A stretch of 34,671 nucleotides of DNA from Thermodesulfobacteriaceae bacterium (GCA_015494725.1 WGAR01000161.1:1-34671); one strand, 5' to 3'; shown: positions 23,081 to 34,670, counted from the first letter of the stretch. The notes: generated by a model from the letters alone, not told the origin. Translations and numbers: made by a program.

Positions 23081-26000
23081 TTAACCGCGGAGAAGCCGGG
23101 CCGCACGCAGGGCTTCGGCCAGCACCGGCCCCTGAACCCGCACCCGGAGCTGCCCTTTACGGGTATAGCGCACCCAGCGAAATCCCTCGGAAAGGGCTCG
23201 GATACCCCGGCGGTAAAACTCCTCCGGTCCTCCGAGGTGGAAGACCAACTCCTCTCCCCGGGCCTCCAGTTTGAGAACGCGCAGATGGCGAAGAAGGATT
23301 TTCAGACGGGTAAGATCCAGGAGATGACGGGCCTCCGGGGGAGGATCCCCGAAACGATCCTCCAGGGCCTCCTCGAAACGGCCCAACTCCTCCTCGGTTC
23401 GCACCAGGGAAAGTTCGCGGTAAAGGTGCAGGCGCTGTTCCACGTCCGGCACGTAGGTCTCCGGGAAATAGGCGGGGATCCGCAGGTTGACCTCGGGTTC
23501 CGGCACCTCCTCGATCCTTTCGCCCTTGAGTTCCCGCACCGCCTTTTCCAGGATCTCCAGGTAGAGATCATAGCCCACCGCGGCGATATGTCCGGTCTGG
23601 GCGGTTCCGAGCAGGTTCCCGGCCCCCCGGATCTTGAGATCACTCAGGGCCAGACGGAAACCGGACCCCAGCTCGGTAAACTGCAGCAGGGCCTTAAGAC
23701 GCTTCCGGGCCTCCTCGGTGAGCCCGGTAAGGGAAGGGACCAGAAGATAAGCGTAGGCCTGCACGTTCCCGCGCCCCACCCGTCCCCGAAGCTGGTAGAT
23801 CTCCGAAAGCCCGAAACGATCGGCCCGGCAGACGATAATGGTATTGGCCGAAGGGATATCCAGTCCGCTCTCGATGATGGTGGTACAGACCAGGACATCT
23901 ATTTCCCGCCGCACAAAACGAGCCATGACTTCCTCGAGTTCCCGGGGGGGCATCTGACCGTGCGCCACCGCCACCCGGGCCTCGGGGACCAGGCGTTTCA
24001 CCCAGCTTGCCAGGGCCGAAAGCCCCCGCACCCGGGGATAGACGAAAAAGACCTGGCCTCCCCGGGAAAGCTCTCGCTGAATAGCCTCGCGCACGATTTC
24101 GGGCTCCATCTTGGCCAGCACGGTCTTTACCGGAAGGCGCCCCGGGGGAGGGGTTTCGATCACCGAAAGATCCCGAATCCCCAGGAGGGACATCTGCAGG
24201 GTCCGGGGAATGGGAGTGGCGGAAAGGGCCAGTACATCCACGGTCTTCTTGAGTTCTTTGAGGCGTTCCTTGTGTCGTACCCCGAATCGATGTTCCTCAT
24301 CGATGATCAGGAGTCCCAGATCCCGGAAACGCACATCCGGGGAAAGGAGACGCTGGGTCCCGATGATCACCTGGATCTCACCGGAAGCCAGGGATCGCAG
24401 GGTTTTCCGTTGCTCCGCCTGGGGACGGAGCCGGGAAAGTATCCCCACCCTTACCCCGAAAGGCCCCAGACGCTCGGAGAAGGTCCGGTAGTGCTGCTCG
24501 GCGAGCACCGTGGTAGGCACCAGCACCGCCACCTGTTTCCCGTCACGCACGGCGAGCATAGCGGCCCGCAGGGCCACCTCGGTCTTCCCGTAGCCCACAT
24601 CCCCGGCGAGCAGCCGGTCCATGGGCCGGGGGCTCTGCATATCCGAAAGGACCTCGGCGATAGCCGCTTCCTGATCCGGGGTCTCCTGATAAGGAAAGGT
24701 GGCCTCGAATTCCCGAAAAACCAGATCCGGGGGAGAGAAGGCGTGCCCCCGGGCCACGCGACGGGCGGCGTAAAGGGCCACCAGCTCCTGAGCGATCTCC
24801 TGGATGGCCTTCTTGACCTTCTCCTTACGCCGGGCAAAGGCCTTTCCCCCCAGTCGATCCAGGCGGGGCGGACGATCGTCCACCCCCACATACCGGTGGA
24901 TCTCCCCCAGACGATCCACCGGGAGATAGAGCTTGTCGCCCTGGGCGTATTCCACCAGAAGGAATTCCCCGGGAACCCCTCCGATCTCAAGCCTTACCAG
25001 CCCCCGATAGAGGCCGATTCCATGTTCCCGGTGCACCACATAATCACCGGGGCGTAATTCCTCGAGCTGAAGCGCCGCCCGAAGCCGACGGGGACGCTCG
25101 GTACGCGGAGATTTCCCGAAGAGTTCGCTCTCGGATAGAACCACCAGGGTCATCTCCGGCCAGAAAAACCCCTCGGGCAGATCCCCTACCACTACCTCCA
25201 CCGGAACGATCCAGCGAAAGTCCCGCAGGGGGGCTTCGCACACCGGAGGCGCTTCCTTGAGGATCTCCTCCTGGACCAGAAGTTCAGCCAGGCGTTCCGC
25301 CGAGGTGGGGGCGGAGAGGACCAGCACCAGGTGGTCTCCCTCCTCCAGCACCCTTCGAAGGAGGGCGAGCCCCCGTTCGAGCCCCCGGGCGGGCAGATCC
25401 GGGGAGATCAGAACCGAGGCCGGACGCAACCCCGGATCGAGGGAATCGGCCACCGGCAGTTCCCGCACCTCCATCCTCACCGAATCCCGGAACATGCGCT
25501 CCGTTTCCTCCGGGGTAAGAAAGACCTCCTCGGGTTCCACCAGGAGTTTTCTTTCCATCCGGCGGGCCGCCGCCAGAATCCTCTCCCAGCAAAAGGACAC
25601 CTTCTCCCGGAGTCTCTCCGGTTCAAAGAGGACCACCGGAACCCCTGCCGGGAGAAAATCCCTCAGACTCTCCAGGGAGGGAAAGAGCAGGGGCAACCAG
25701 AATTCCCCCGGTTCCAGGAACTGACGCCGGGCCACCTCCTCCCGCAGGCGAAACACCAGCTCCGAGGGACGGCGACGGCTCTCGGCCCTGAGCCGCAGTT
25801 TTTCATAGACGGATTCCGCATTCCCGCCCAGGAAGACCTCGCGTACCGGAAAGATATAGGCCTCCTCCAGGGTCTGAAGGGTGCGCTGGGTCTGGGGATG
25901 AAAGACCCGGATTTCCTCCAGCGTATCCCCGAAAAAGTCCAGCCGCAGCGGCCCCTCATAGCCCGGAGGCCACAAATCGATTACTCCCCCTCTTACGGCC

Positions 26001-26548
26001 AACTCCCCTACCCGTTGCACCACACCGGAGCGTTCGTATCCCAGCCCCACCAGTTTTTCCAGAAGGGATTCCCGGGGGAAATCCTCCCCGGGAACCAGAT
26101 ATTCATAGACCTCGCGCAGGACCCCGCGGGGAGGCAACCGTCGCAGGAGGGCCTCCACCGAGGTGGCCACCAGGCCGGGCCTTCCGAGAAGAAGATCCGC
26201 CAGGACCTCCATCCGGGAAGCTTCCTCCTCCGGGGAGGGCAGGACCTCGGCAAAGGGAGGGTGTTCCGGTGCCGGAAAGAGCTTGATCTCTAAGGAGGAA
26301 AAGACCCTGAAGGCCTGAACAAAGGCCCGGGCTTCTTTATCTTCGGGAAAAAGAAGGAGGAGGGTCTGGGGAAGGGTTAAGCGGGATAGGAGCAGGGCCA
26401 GGGAGACCGGCCGGAGTCCACCCAGCCGGAGCACCGGCCCCTCGCCCCGCAGACTCTCCTGGAGCCGTGAGAGTAGGGATCTAACCCCCCGCTCTCGGGC
26501 TGCCCCGAGCTCCGGAGATTCACCACCCGTCTCCGGCCATATCTGCAC
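23081..26548 (-). CDS. mfd: Transcription-repair coupling factor Mfd
   Basis: An 1155-residue ATP-dependent translocase that removes stalled RNA polymerase and recruits UvrA. In order: UvrB-like N-terminal domain (to about 330), the RNA polymerase-interaction domain (about 500-560, RPGDYVVHREHGIGLYRG), a superfamily 2 helicase core with Walker A GDVGYGKT (about 643) and DEEH (about 749), the TRG-like region, and a C-terminal domain (EVPEPEVNLRIPAYFPE). The start is GTG 26548, because an in-frame TAG lies two codons upstream; the ribosome site is weak. It lies 60 bases after rpmA, so it may be read from the L21-L27 promoter. Confidence 0.96.
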   Translation of the reverse strand: MQIWPETGGESPELGAARERGVRSLLSRLQESLRGEGPVLRLGGLRPVSLALLLSRLTLPQTLLLLFPEDKEARAFVQAFRVFSSLEIKLFPAPEHPPFAEVLPSPEEEASRMEVLADLLLGRPGLVATSVEALLRRLPPRGVLREVYEYLVPGEDFPRESLLEKLVGLGYERSGVVQRVGELAVRGGVIDLWPPGYEGPLRLDFFGDTLEEIRVFHPQTQRTLQTLEEAYIFPVREVFLGGNAESVYEKLRLRAESRRRPSELVFRLREEVARRQFLEPGEFWLPLLFPSLESLRDFLPAGVPVVLFEPERLREKVSFCWERILAAARRMERKLLVEPEEVFLTPEETERMFRDSVRMEVRELPVADSLDPGLRPASVLISPDLPARGLERGLALLRRVLEEGDHLVLVLSAPTSAERLAELLVQEEILKEAPPVCEAPLRDFRWIVPVEVVVGDLPEGFFWPEMTLVVLSESELFGKSPRTERPRRLRAALQLEELRPGDYVVHREHGIGLYRGLVRLEIGGVPGEFLLVEYAQGDKLYLPVDRLGEIHRYVGVDDRPPRLDRLGGKAFARRKEKVKKAIQEIAQELVALYAARRVARGHAFSPPDLVFREFEATFPYQETPDQEAAIAEVLSDMQSPRPMDRLLAGDVGYGKTEVALRAAMLAVRDGKQVAVLVPTTVLAEQHYRTFSERLGPFGVRVGILSRLRPQAEQRKTLRSLASGEIQVIIGTQRLLSPDVRFRDLGLLIIDEEHRFGVRHKERLKELKKTVDVLALSATPIPRTLQMSLLGIRDLSVIETPPPGRLPVKTVLAKMEPEIVREAIQRELSRGGQVFFVYPRVRGLSALASWVKRLVPEARVAVAHGQMPPRELEEVMARFVRREIDVLVCTTIIESGLDIPSANTIIVCRADRFGLSEIYQLRGRVGRGNVQAYAYLLVPSLTGLTEEARKRLKALLQFTELGSGFRLALSDLKIRGAGNLLGTAQTGHIAAVGYDLYLEILEKAVRELKGERIEEVPEPEVNLRIPAYFPETYVPDVEQRLHLYRELSLVRTEEELGRFEEALEDRFGDPPPEARHLLDLTRLKILLRHLRVLKLEARGEELVFHLGGPEEFYRRGIRALSEGFRWVRYTRKGQLRVRVQGPVLAEALRAARLLRG

Positions 26549-26608
26549 CGCCTAACCCACACCTTCGGCCCGGAGAAATAAAACCCTTCCAACACCACCG
26601 AATCGAAA

Positions 26609-26878
26609 CTAAAGGGCCCGGCTTTCCGCCAGGGGATACACACTAACCACCCGATGTCCGCCCCGGGACTCGAATTTCACCACCCCATCGATCTTGGCAA
26701 ACAGGGTAAAATCGCGTCCCATACCCACGTTCACCCCGGGACGAATCCTGGTCCCCCGCTGGCGCACCAGGATGTTTCCGGCCCTGACCACCTGACCGTC
26801 GTAACGCTTAACCCCCAGGCGCTTGCTGTGACTGTCGCGCCCGTTTCTCGAGGCCCCACCGGATTTCTTATGGGCCAT
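26609..26878 (-). CDS. rpmA: 50S ribosomal protein L27
   Basis: An 89-residue ribosomal protein near the peptidyl transferase centre. [20 protein letters not shown] is the typical N-terminus, retaining an intact start without the cleavable leader found in Firmicutes, and [19 protein letters not shown] is the conserved core. TAGGAGGTAAGTT gives a strong ribosome site. It follows rplU by 10 bases. The usual neighbour obg is replaced here by mfd. Confidence 0.98.
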   Translation of the reverse strand: MAHKKSGGASRNGRDSHSKRLGVKRYDGQVVRAGNILVRQRGTRIRPGVNVGMGRDFTLFAKIDGVVKFESRGGHRVVSVYPLAESRAL

Positions 26879-26888
26879 AACTTACCTC

Positions 26889-27200
26889 CTACCCCACAAT
26901 CTCTTCGATACGGAGCACGGTGTAGTACTGCCGGTGCCCGCGCTTGCGTTTATAATTTTTACGCCGTTTCTTCTTAAAGACAATGATCTTCTTGCTCCTG
27001 CCCTGCTCCAGGATGGTGGCCTTCACCCGGGCTCCCTCTACCAGAGGCGTTCCCACCCGGGGCTCTCCCTCGCCGGCCACCAAAAGCACCTCGGAAAGCT
27101 CTACCGTATCCCCCGGCTCCCCCGGAAGTTTTTCCACCCGAAGGACCTCACCCGGAGCCACCTTGTACTGTTTTCCACCCGTCTTGATCACCGCAAACAC
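26889..27200 (-). CDS. rplU: 50S ribosomal protein L21
   Basis: A 103-residue 23S-binding ribosomal protein. Two GTG codons lie in tandem at 27203 and 27200. The second gives the normal [14 protein letters not shown] start and seven-base spacing from GGAGG, so I use it; the first adds one valine. The C-terminal [18 protein letters not shown] is basic and typical. It leads the rplU-rpmA pair and may lead the mfd string. Confidence 0.97.
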   Translation of the reverse strand: MFAVIKTGGKQYKVAPGEVLRVEKLPGEPGDTVELSEVLLVAGEGEPRVGTPLVEGARVKATILEQGRSKKIIVFKKKRRKNYKRKRGHRQYYTVLRIEEIVG

Positions 27201-27231
27201 CACGACCCCTCCTTCCGCGAAATCCGCTGCA

Positions 27232-27259
27232 TTTTTATGTCTCTTCAGCGGATTGTCAA
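27232..27259 (-). promoter_or_regulatory. Candidate rplU-rpmA promoter
   Basis: TTGACA (27259-27254) overlaps the end of the upstream GGDEF-EAL gene and is followed after 16 bases by TAAAAA (27237-27232, four of six). The leader would be about 25 bases before GTG 27200. This would separate ribosomal protein transcription from the sensor genes upstream. Confidence 0.5.
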
Positions 27260-29826
27260 GGCCCGCCGATCTCCCTCCGGGGTTTCCCCAGATAGTATCC
27301 CTGCGCCAGATCGATCCCTACCTCCCTGACCTTGCGAAAGATTTCCTCATCCTCCACGAATTCGGCGATGGTCTTAATATCCAGGGTCCGGGCCAGGGTC
27401 ACCGCACTCTGCACCAGGGCCAGATCCACCTTGTTCCTGGCCATGGAACGGATAAAATCCCCCTCGATCTTAAGATAATCTATGGGAAAATGTTTAATAT
27501 AGGTAAAGGAAGAAAAACCGGAACCAAAATCATCCACTGCAAATTTAAAGCCGTCTTTTTTAAGCTTACGTACAAAATCACGCAAAATTTTTAGATTCTT
27601 TACTGTTTCTCGCTCCGTAAGTTCGAAAACGATTCTGTGCGGAGGGACATCATATTTACGCAGGATATGCCGCACCTCCTCGATAAAGGAGGGAAGCACC
27701 AGGGACTTGGGCGATAGATTGAAGAAAAATTCCACCTCGGTGGATTCGGCGGAGATCTTTCGAACCGCATTCTCCAGCAGGGTGAGATCCATCCGCTGGA
27801 GAAGACCACTGGTCTCGGCGATATGGATAAACTCCCGGGCCGGGAGAATCCGACCATCGGGTTGTTCAATACGCATAAGCACCTCGTAGGCCCGGGCCTC
27901 CAGGGTATGCACATCCACTATGGGCTGGAAGTAGGGCAAGACCCTCTTCTCTTCCACCGCGGTGGAGAGGATGGAGCTCTTCTTCAGGACCTCCTCGGCG
28001 ATAAGGGACAGATCCTCCGGACTGGGAAGGGCCACCTTGTTCTTGCCCTCCCTCTTGGCCTTGTAAAGCATGTTGTCCGCGATAAGGAAAAGCTGCTTGG
28101 CATCCCGGGCATGGTCCGGAAAAACAGCGATCCCGATGGAAGCCGTGGCCTTGACCTTTCGCCCCTCCGGAGAAACCAGGGAGAATTCTTCGATATTCTT
28201 GAGAAGACGCAGGGCCACCGAGTAGGCCTGTTCCTCGCCGGCATAGGGCAGAACCATGGCAAACTCATCGCCCCCGTAACGGGCCACCAGATCCTCCTTC
28301 CGGAACATGTCCCGAAGGATACCGGCGATCCCCTTGAGCATCTGATCGCCAAACTCATGGCCGTAGGCATCGTTGATCAACTTGAAATTGTCTATATCCA
28401 CGATTAGAAAGGCAAATTTATAATTATGTCTCCGGGCCCTCTCCACTTCGTAATCCAGCAACTCCCAGAGGACCCGCTGATTGTAAAGCTCGGTAAGGGG
28501 ATCGCGGGTGGCGTAGTATTCCAGCTCCTTGGTGTACTTGTGGATAGCCTTGGCTGAGCCCACAATATTGAGCAGCGTGGGAAGCACACTCTGCACCGCC
28601 AGCCCCTTGATCTCGCTCTGGACATCCAGGAGATTCATCCCCAATCCCAGCGCTCCGCCTATCAGAGGCTTCTCCAGCACCAGGACCCGGGTATAGGCCT
28701 CCAGGTCCTCCACGGGACGTTTCTCCGGGGAGCGTTTGGTTTCCACCTCCCGGTGGATATAAGTAATGCCCGCTTCCTTCTCCCAGGCCCCGGATGACCG
28801 CAAATGTTTCTCGATCAATTCCTCCACCCTCCGCTGACAATCCCCGTGCACCCTGGTGTTCCAGAAAATATAGGCGTAAAAATCCTCCCCCTCCTCCCTG
28901 AAGATCACAAAAAAGAAGGTAAAACATATCTTGTCCGAAATACCATCTAAGGCATTTATTACTATATACTCCCAATCTATAACCGCTTCGGAAGTAATAA
29001 CAAAGTTTTCGAGAAATTTCATTTGGAATTCAAGAATATCTTTGTCTATAGCGATCTTTCGCACTCGATCCACGAAATAAGCCACCTCGTCTCTTATGGA
29101 ATTGAATTCCTGGAAGCTGAAGTCGATCCTTTCGATGTTCAGTTCGGAAAGATCCGAGACCTTGCGAATGCGTTCCAGTTCGCGGTGGAGGCCCTCGATC
29201 TTTTTACTTATCTTGGTGCGAAGCACATAACTTATCAGGGCAGCCACCAGCAGGGGAAAAACGAAGAGCAACCCCAGGATAACCAGGATCTTCCGTTTTA
29301 TGTAACTGAATTCGCTCTCCAGGTCGTATTCAATCTGAATGACTCCCAGGATATCCCCGGACTTGGCCTCCGTATGGCAGGCTATGCATTCGTATTTGGC
29401 CACGATGGGCTTGACCAGAAAAAGACGGCTTTCTTCCAGCTGTCTCCATTCTTTTCCCTGCGTGAAAGCCCTTCTCACCTTCGGAAGGCCATTAAGATGC
29501 TGCATGGAACGGGGAGTAAAGAGATAGATCTTTACCTGATTGTTCTGATTCAGGCTTTCAAAGATCCGGATTATTTCCAGGAGCTCCGAGGACTTGACCC
29601 CTTTGCGCATAAGCTGATAAAGGCTGTTAAAGATGGTCTCGGAGACGGTATAGGCATTCTGCAGGGCCACGGTCTCCAGGCCTTTTTTCATTTCCAGATA
29701 AAGGGAGACACTGATCAGGACCGAGCCTATCAGGGCACCACAGAAGGCCACAAAGACCAGAAAACAGGAAAGTCTCTTGGAAATAAAGACACGATTACCT
29801 TCTTCCGTTTCGGAAGGCGCCGTCAA
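27256..29826 (-). CDS. Membrane GGDEF-EAL protein with periplasmic c-type haem sensor
   Basis: An 856-residue protein that could make and break cyclic-di-GMP. Helices at about 17-41 and 180-202 enclose a periplasmic domain with CIACH (147-151), a CxxCH haem c site. A GAF-like cytoplasmic region follows (about 270-430). The GGDEF domain has GGDEF (518-522) and an intact inhibitory I-site RKED (509-512). The EAL domain reads EVL (648-650) in place of EAL but keeps [23 protein letters not shown] and AQGYYLG. Both activities are therefore plausible. The start is TTG 29826, with GGAGA six bases upstream. It follows the chemoreceptor gene by 42 bases and may be cotranscribed with it. Confidence 0.93.
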   Translation of the reverse strand: MTAPSETEEGNRVFISKRLSCFLVFVAFCGALIGSVLISVSLYLEMKKGLETVALQNAYTVSETIFNSLYQLMRKGVKSSELLEIIRIFESLNQNNQVKIYLFTPRSMQHLNGLPKVRRAFTQGKEWRQLEESRLFLVKPIVAKYECIACHTEAKSGDILGVIQIEYDLESEFSYIKRKILVILGLLFVFPLLVAALISYVLRTKISKKIEGLHRELERIRKVSDLSELNIERIDFSFQEFNSIRDEVAYFVDRVRKIAIDKDILEFQMKFLENFVITSEAVIDWEYIVINALDGISDKICFTFFFVIFREEGEDFYAYIFWNTRVHGDCQRRVEELIEKHLRSSGAWEKEAGITYIHREVETKRSPEKRPVEDLEAYTRVLVLEKPLIGGALGLGMNLLDVQSEIKGLAVQSVLPTLLNIVGSAKAIHKYTKELEYYATRDPLTELYNQRVLWELLDYEVERARRHNYKFAFLIVDIDNFKLINDAYGHEFGDQMLKGIAGILRDMFRKEDLVARYGGDEFAMVLPYAGEEQAYSVALRLLKNIEEFSLVSPEGRKVKATASIGIAVFPDHARDAKQLFLIADNMLYKAKREGKNKVALPSPEDLSLIAEEVLKKSSILSTAVEEKRVLPYFQPIVDVHTLEARAYEVLMRIEQPDGRILPAREFIHIAETSGLLQRMDLTLLENAVRKISAESTEVEFFFNLSPKSLVLPSFIEEVRHILRKYDVPPHRIVFELTERETVKNLKILRDFVRKLKKDGFKFAVDDFGSGFSSFTYIKHFPIDYLKIEGDFIRSMARNKVDLALVQSAVTLARTLDIKTIAEFVEDEEIFRKVREVGIDLAQGYYLGKPRREIGGP

Positions 29827-29868
29827 ACCAAATCTCCGTGGGCCCGATTTTTCTATAGATTTGAAACT

Positions 29869-31809
29869 TTAAATGATTTCGTCCTCCCCGGCAATATATT
29901 TTCGGCGGCAGCGCTCCAGGACCTCAAAGAGAAGACCGATCACCTCGGCAAAGACCGGATAGAGTTTTTCTTCCAGCCACTGCAATCTCCTCTCCATGGC
30001 GCAGCCGGCCCCGCATTCCCGCAGGAATTGCTCGTACTCATCGACCAGACTGTGGAGCTTTCGGTGCGGATCCTGGACCCTTTCCACCAGGGCCGCTATC
30101 TCCGGATCACGGGGACGCCAGACCGCCAGCACCCTCCCTAGGTAGCAGCGGGTGGGGTCCCTTTCCACCTGTGGAACTTCGTTCCTGAGCACGGCCTCGA
30201 TCACCCGGCAGCGCCACATGATATGGGCGAGCACCGCCTCCTGAAGGGCCAGGGCGCAGGGCAGACCCTTTATTTCCAGACCGCCTTCCTTTACCTGAAA
30301 GAGCTGGTTTATTCTCTCCAGTTCCTCCACGCTCTCCTTAACCCCCTTGAGGGTAAAGTTGAGCTCGGTGCTCAAATCCGAGAAGGTGGCTGCGGTGCCG
30401 GTAAGACGCTCCGACTGCTGCGACAGCCCTTCCACCTCGGAGACCACCCGTTCCAGACTTCCAGAGATCTGGGAGACCACCGCCGTCTGTTCCTCCACCG
30501 CGCTGGCGATGGTGTTGGCGTGTTCGTTGAGTTCCACCACGGTACGGGTAATCTCATCCGTAGCCGAGACCGCCTGTTCCACGCCCTCCTGGATTCTCCG
30601 GATGGTCTCGGTGATACGCTCCGTGGCCTCGGCGGTCTGGCGGGCCAGTTCCTTGACCTCGTTGGCCACCACGGCAAAGCCCTTGCCGGCCTCCCCGGCT
30701 CGGGCCGCCTCGATGGTAGCGTTTAAGGCCAGGAGATTGGTCTGATCGGCGATGGTCCGGATCACCTCCACGATGCTCCCGATCTCCCGGGCCTGGTCCC
30801 CCAGGGATTTCACCACCTGATCGGTAAGTTCCGCCTTTTCCCGGGCCTCACCGGTGGCCTGCGCGGTGCGACTCACACTCTGGGAAATCTCGTTTATGGC
30901 CTGGTTGAGTTCCTGGGCCGCCCGGGTAACTTCCTCCACCGATTCCCGGGTGCTCACTATGGCCCGGGCGATATCCTCGGAAAAACGCTGCAGTTCCTCC
31001 GCCCCGGAGCTCAGACTTTCTCCGGAACTACGGACCACCCCCTCGGAGACCCCCTGAAGCTCGCTCTGCACCTTAACCGCCTGAAGGGTGCGGGAGATGA
31101 AATTGGAAAGCCCCCGGGCGGCCTCGGCCAGAACCCGTACTTCCTCAAGCCTGGCCCGGGGGATCTCCACCCGCAGGTCTCCGGCCCCCAGGTGTCGAAA
31201 GACCTCGGTGATCTCCGAAAGGGGACGAATGATGGTCCTCCGGGTGAAAAGGAAGATGGCGATCAACAGGGCCACGAAAACCACCATAGCCACCATCAGG
31301 GCCGATTCGAGATAACGCTTGCTCCGCTGGGCCACCCCCTCGATCACCTTGACCACCTGATCCGAGGCCTTAAGGAGGCGTTCGTTATTCTCGCGTATAA
31401 AACGCAGGTGTTCCTCAAAGGAAGGATCCTGCGGGGAAAGTTTTTCCAGCACCCGGAGCTCCCCCTTAAACCGATTCCAGAGGGCCAGATTCCTCCTCAG
31501 GGCCTCCTGGGCGGCCTTCTCCTTCTGCACCAACGGATCCCTCTGCACCATCCGGAGATTGCGCTCGTAGAGGGCTATGGACTCCTCCAGTCGTTCCGCG
31601 TTCCGGGAAGAAGGGTTGCGTACGAATTCATAAAGTTCCTTGGTCATCCTCTGGGTGAGCATTCGCTGACGTCCGGCCAGGTTAACCAGCCGCACCAGAT
31701 CGTCCTGATAGCGAAAGAGATACCACACCGCCCCCAGGGAAAAGAGTTGCAGGAGAAAGAGGATACCCAGCCCCAGCAGTAAAAGCCTGCGCAGGGAAAA
31801 GAGCCGCAT
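29869..31809 (-). CDS. Methyl-accepting chemotaxis protein with PilJ-like sensor and CZB zinc-binding domain
   Basis: A 646-residue chemoreceptor. One helix (about 8-30) leads into a periplasmic region whose start, [17 protein letters not shown], matches PilJ/type IV pili sensor domains that often sense nitrate/nitrite-like ligands. A second helix (about 168-190), HAMP, and a signalling domain follow; the hairpin tip ([15 protein letters not shown]) lies near 365. The C-terminus has a CZB-type domain (about 525-615) with HIMW, CYLG and HRKLH, giving three His and one Cys for zinc, though CYLGRVL differs from the usual C-x-L-G-K-W. AAGGAGGAAAACT precedes the ATG. No che genes are in the window. 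Confidence 0.92.
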   Translation of the reverse strand: MRLFSLRRLLLLGLGILFLLQLFSLGAVWYLFRYQDDLVRLVNLAGRQRMLTQRMTKELYEFVRNPSSRNAERLEESIALYERNLRMVQRDPLVQKEKAAQEALRRNLALWNRFKGELRVLEKLSPQDPSFEEHLRFIRENNERLLKASDQVVKVIEGVAQRSKRYLESALMVAMVVFVALLIAIFLFTRRTIIRPLSEITEVFRHLGAGDLRVEIPRARLEEVRVLAEAARGLSNFISRTLQAVKVQSELQGVSEGVVRSSGESLSSGAEELQRFSEDIARAIVSTRESVEEVTRAAQELNQAINEISQSVSRTAQATGEAREKAELTDQVVKSLGDQAREIGSIVEVIRTIADQTNLLALNATIEAARAGEAGKGFAVVANEVKELARQTAEATERITETIRRIQEGVEQAVSATDEITRTVVELNEHANTIASAVEEQTAVVSQISGSLERVVSEVEGLSQQSERLTGTAATFSDLSTELNFTLKGVKESVEELERINQLFQVKEGGLEIKGLPCALALQEAVLAHIMWRCRVIEAVLRNEVPQVERDPTRCYLGRVLAVWRPRDPEIAALVERVQDPHRKLHSLVDEYEQFLRECGAGCAMERRLQWLEEKLYPVFAEVIGLLFEVLERCRRKYIAGEDEII

Positions 31810-31854
31810 AGTTTTCCTCCTTAAAAGTCTAGTCTCGGAATATATTTTTGCCTC

Positions 31855-31872
31855 TGTATCTTTTGTATCTTT
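31855..31872. repeat. Tandem duplicate of a 9-base unit
   Basis: TGTATCTTT occurs twice head to tail on the plus strand, in the 119-base gap between secA and the chemoreceptor gene. On the minus strand it reads AAAGATACA twice, about 45 bases before the chemoreceptor start. It may be an operator for that gene or simple slippage. No sigma-28 motif or terminator was seen in this gap. Confidence 0.5.
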
Positions 31873-31928
31873 TTATCCAGGAAAATCAAGGGGGATTTAT
31901 CTTTTTCGGGCTGGAGGATACGGGATTT

Positions 31929-34670
31929 CTAGGCCGCGGCTACGGCCTCGCGCCGGCCGCAACACTTCTTGTATTTCTTTCCGCTTCCGCAGGGGCAGGG
32001 GTCGTTGCGCCCGATCTTCTGCCGGCGGATGGGTTCCTGACGGGGGCGTTCGGCCTCCGCGCCCTCCTCGCCCCGCCCGTAGCGCAGGCGCATCCTCCGA
32101 CGACGCCGCTCCTCCTCCATGCGCTGAACTTCCTCTTCCCGCACCACCTGCACCCGGAAGAGATAAGCCAGAGTCTGCTCCCGGATACGATTTAAAAGAT
32201 CCTCAAAAAGCTCGTAGGCCTCGCGCTTGTATTCCTGAAGAGGATCCTTCTGCCCGTAGCCCCGAAGCCCCACACTCTCGCGCAGATGGTCCATGGTGAG
32301 GAGGTGATCCTTCCAGAGGGCATCAATGGTCTGAAGGAGGAACATCTTTTCCAGATACCGCAGAAGCTCCGGCCCGGTCTCTTCCTCCTTGCGGCGATAG
32401 AAGGATAGGGCCTCTTCGGAGAGTTTTTCCGCCAGGGCCTCGGTGTCCTCCGGGACCTCCGAAAGATCCGGGGCAAAACCGAAGACCGCCCGGAAACGCT
32501 CGGAAAGCCCCTTAAGATCCCATTCCGCGGGGGGCTTTTCCTCCCGGAATTCCTCCACGATCCCCTCGCATACATCCCGGATCATGTCCTCGATCCAGTC
32601 TCTCACCGATTCCGCGGAAAGGATCTCCCGGCGCTGCCGGTAAATGGTCTCCCGCTGGAGATTCATCACATCGTCGTATTCCAGGAGGTGCTTCCGGATC
32701 TCGAAGTGCTGGGCCTCGACCTTCTTCTGGGCCTGCTCTATGGCCTTGGAGAGCCAGGGATGTTCAATGGGCTCGCCCTCCTCCATGCCGAGCTTGTCCA
32801 TGAGGCCCTTGATCTTTTCCGAGCCGAAAAGACGCAGAAGCTCGTCTTCAAGGGAGAGGTAAAAGCGGGAGGATCCGGGATCGCCCTGGCGCCCGGCCCG
32901 GCCGCGCAACTGGTTGTCAATGCGCCGGGACTCGTGGCGCTCGGTCCCGATGATGTGAAGCCCGCCGAGGGCCTTCACCTTTTCGTAGTCGGCCTGACAC
33001 TGACGGACCTTCTCGTAGAGGACCTCGGCCCAGCGCTCGGGATACTTTTCCGTGGGGTCGCGCCCCTCCCGGGCCATGGAAAGGGCCTCGTGCCAGGCCC
33101 GCTCGTCAATCTGGGAAAGATCATAGCCCTCACGCTCAAGCTCCTCCTTGGCCAGCCCCTCGGGGTTTCCCCCAAGGAGGATGTCCACCCCGCGGCCGGC
33201 CATGTTGGTGGCGATGGTCACCGCGTGGGGGCGTCCGGCCTGGGCGATGATGGCCGCCTCGCGCTCATGATACTTGGCGTTTAGCACCTGGTGCGGGATC
33301 TTTTTGCGCTTGAGCATCTTCGAGAGCCGCTCGCTCTTTTCTATGCTCGTGGTCCCCACCAGCACCGGGCGCCCCTTCCGGTAAAGCTCCTCGATCTCCC
33401 GCACCACGGCCTCAAACTTCTCCCGCTCGGTGCGATAGACCACATCCGGGTAATCGATGCGAATCATGGGTTTGTTGGTGGGGATGACCACCACGTCAAG
33501 GTTATAGATCTCCTTGAACTCCGCGGCCTCGGTCTCCGCGGTGCCGGTCATGCCGGCGAGCTTTTCGTACATGCGAAAGTAGTTCTGGAAGGTGATGGAG
33601 GCCAGGGTCTGGTTCTCGGACTCGATCCGCACCCCTTCCTTGGCCTCGATGGCCTGGTGCAGCCCGTCGGACCAGCGGCGCCCGGGCATGAGCCGCCCGG
33701 TAAACTCGTCCACGATGATCACCTGCCCGTCCTTAACGATATAGTCCACATCCCGGTGAAAGAGATGGTGCGCCCGCAGGGCCTGATGGATGTGATGCAC
33801 CAGGTTCACGTGCCGCGGATCGTAAAGATTGGGGATCCCGAGGAGCCGCTCCACCTCGGCCACCCCTTCCTCGGTAAGCACCACCGTCCTGGTCTTCTCC
33901 TCAATGGTGAAGTGTTTATCCTTCTTGAGGTTGCGTACCAGCTTGTCGATCTCGTAGTAGATCTCGGTGGACTCCTCCGAGGGGCCGGAGATGATGAGCG
34001 GGGTCCGGGCCTCGTCAATAAGAATGGAGTCCACCTCATCCACGATGGCGTAGTAGTGATCACGCTGCACCATGTCCTCAAGGGAATACTTCATGTTGTC
34101 GCGCAGATAATCGAAGCCGAACTCGTTATTGGTGCCGTAGGTGATGTCACAGGCGTAGGCCTTCTTGCGTTCGGGATCCTCCATGCCGGAGACGATGACC
34201 CCTACGGAAAGCCCCAGGAAACGATAGATGGCCCCCATCCATTCGGCATCCCGCCGGGCGAGATAATCGTTCACGGTGACGATGTGCACCCCGCGCCCGG
34301 TAAGGGCATTGAGATAGGCCGGAAGGGTGGCCACCAGGGTCTTACCCTCGCCGGTCTTCATCTCGGCGATCTTTCCCTGGTGAAGGACGATCCCGCCCAT
34401 GAGCTGAACGTCGAAGTGCCGCATCCCGAGGACCCTTCGGGCGGCCTCCCGCACCACGGCAAAGGCCTCGGGAAGAAGATCATCCAGCGTGGCCCCGCGG
34501 GAGAGCCGTTCCTTGAACTCCGCGGTCTTGGCCGCAAGCTCGTGATCCTTGAGCCTGCGCATCTCGGGCTCCAGCGCATTGATGCGCTCCACGATGGGCC
34601 GGAGCTTCTTCAGCTCCCGCTCGTTCTTGGTCCCCACGATCTTGGCCGCAATCTTGGTAAAAAGTCCCAT
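31929..34670 (-). CDS. secA: Preprotein translocase ATPase SecA
   Basis: A complete 913-residue SecA, the motor that pushes proteins through SecYEG. Walker A MKTGEGKT (104-111), VTNVDYL-like [19 protein letters not shown] (about 210), helicase motif [10 protein letters not shown] in the second nucleotide domain, and a C-terminal zinc-binding tail [13 protein letters not shown] (which binds SecB or lipids) are all visible. A linker rich in Arg and Glu precedes the tail. The ATG is at the right edge, so upstream elements are outside the window. The chemoreceptor gene follows after 119 bases. Confidence 0.98.
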   Translation of the reverse strand: MGLFTKIAAKIVGTKNERELKKLRPIVERINALEPEMRRLKDHELAAKTAEFKERLSRGATLDDLLPEAFAVVREAARRVLGMRHFDVQLMGGIVLHQGKIAEMKTGEGKTLVATLPAYLNALTGRGVHIVTVNDYLARRDAEWMGAIYRFLGLSVGVIVSGMEDPERKKAYACDITYGTNNEFGFDYLRDNMKYSLEDMVQRDHYYAIVDEVDSILIDEARTPLIISGPSEESTEIYYEIDKLVRNLKKDKHFTIEEKTRTVVLTEEGVAEVERLLGIPNLYDPRHVNLVHHIHQALRAHHLFHRDVDYIVKDGQVIIVDEFTGRLMPGRRWSDGLHQAIEAKEGVRIESENQTLASITFQNYFRMYEKLAGMTGTAETEAAEFKEIYNLDVVVIPTNKPMIRIDYPDVVYRTEREKFEAVVREIEELYRKGRPVLVGTTSIEKSERLSKMLKRKKIPHQVLNAKYHEREAAIIAQAGRPHAVTIATNMAGRGVDILLGGNPEGLAKEELEREGYDLSQIDERAWHEALSMAREGRDPTEKYPERWAEVLYEKVRQCQADYEKVKALGGLHIIGTERHESRRIDNQLRGRAGRQGDPGSSRFYLSLEDELLRLFGSEKIKGLMDKLGMEEGEPIEHPWLSKAIEQAQKKVEAQHFEIRKHLLEYDDVMNLQRETIYRQRREILSAESVRDWIEDMIRDVCEGIVEEFREEKPPAEWDLKGLSERFRAVFGFAPDLSEVPEDTEALAEKLSEEALSFYRRKEEETGPELLRYLEKMFLLQTIDALWKDHLLTMDHLRESVGLRGYGQKDPLQEYKREAYELFEDLLNRIREQTLAYLFRVQVVREEEVQRMEEERRRRRMRLRYGRGEEGAEAERPRQEPIRRQKIGRNDPCPCGSGKKYKKCCGRREAVAAA

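Noticed and set aside
23237-25057. Long plus-strand reading frame of 606 codons inside mfd
   Set aside because: It is antisense to the conserved mfd gene and its product has no recognisable fold.
31810-31928. Sigma-28 flagellar promoter before the chemoreceptor gene
   Set aside because: TAAA-like stretches exist, but no GCCGATAA-type -10 at suitable spacing was seen.
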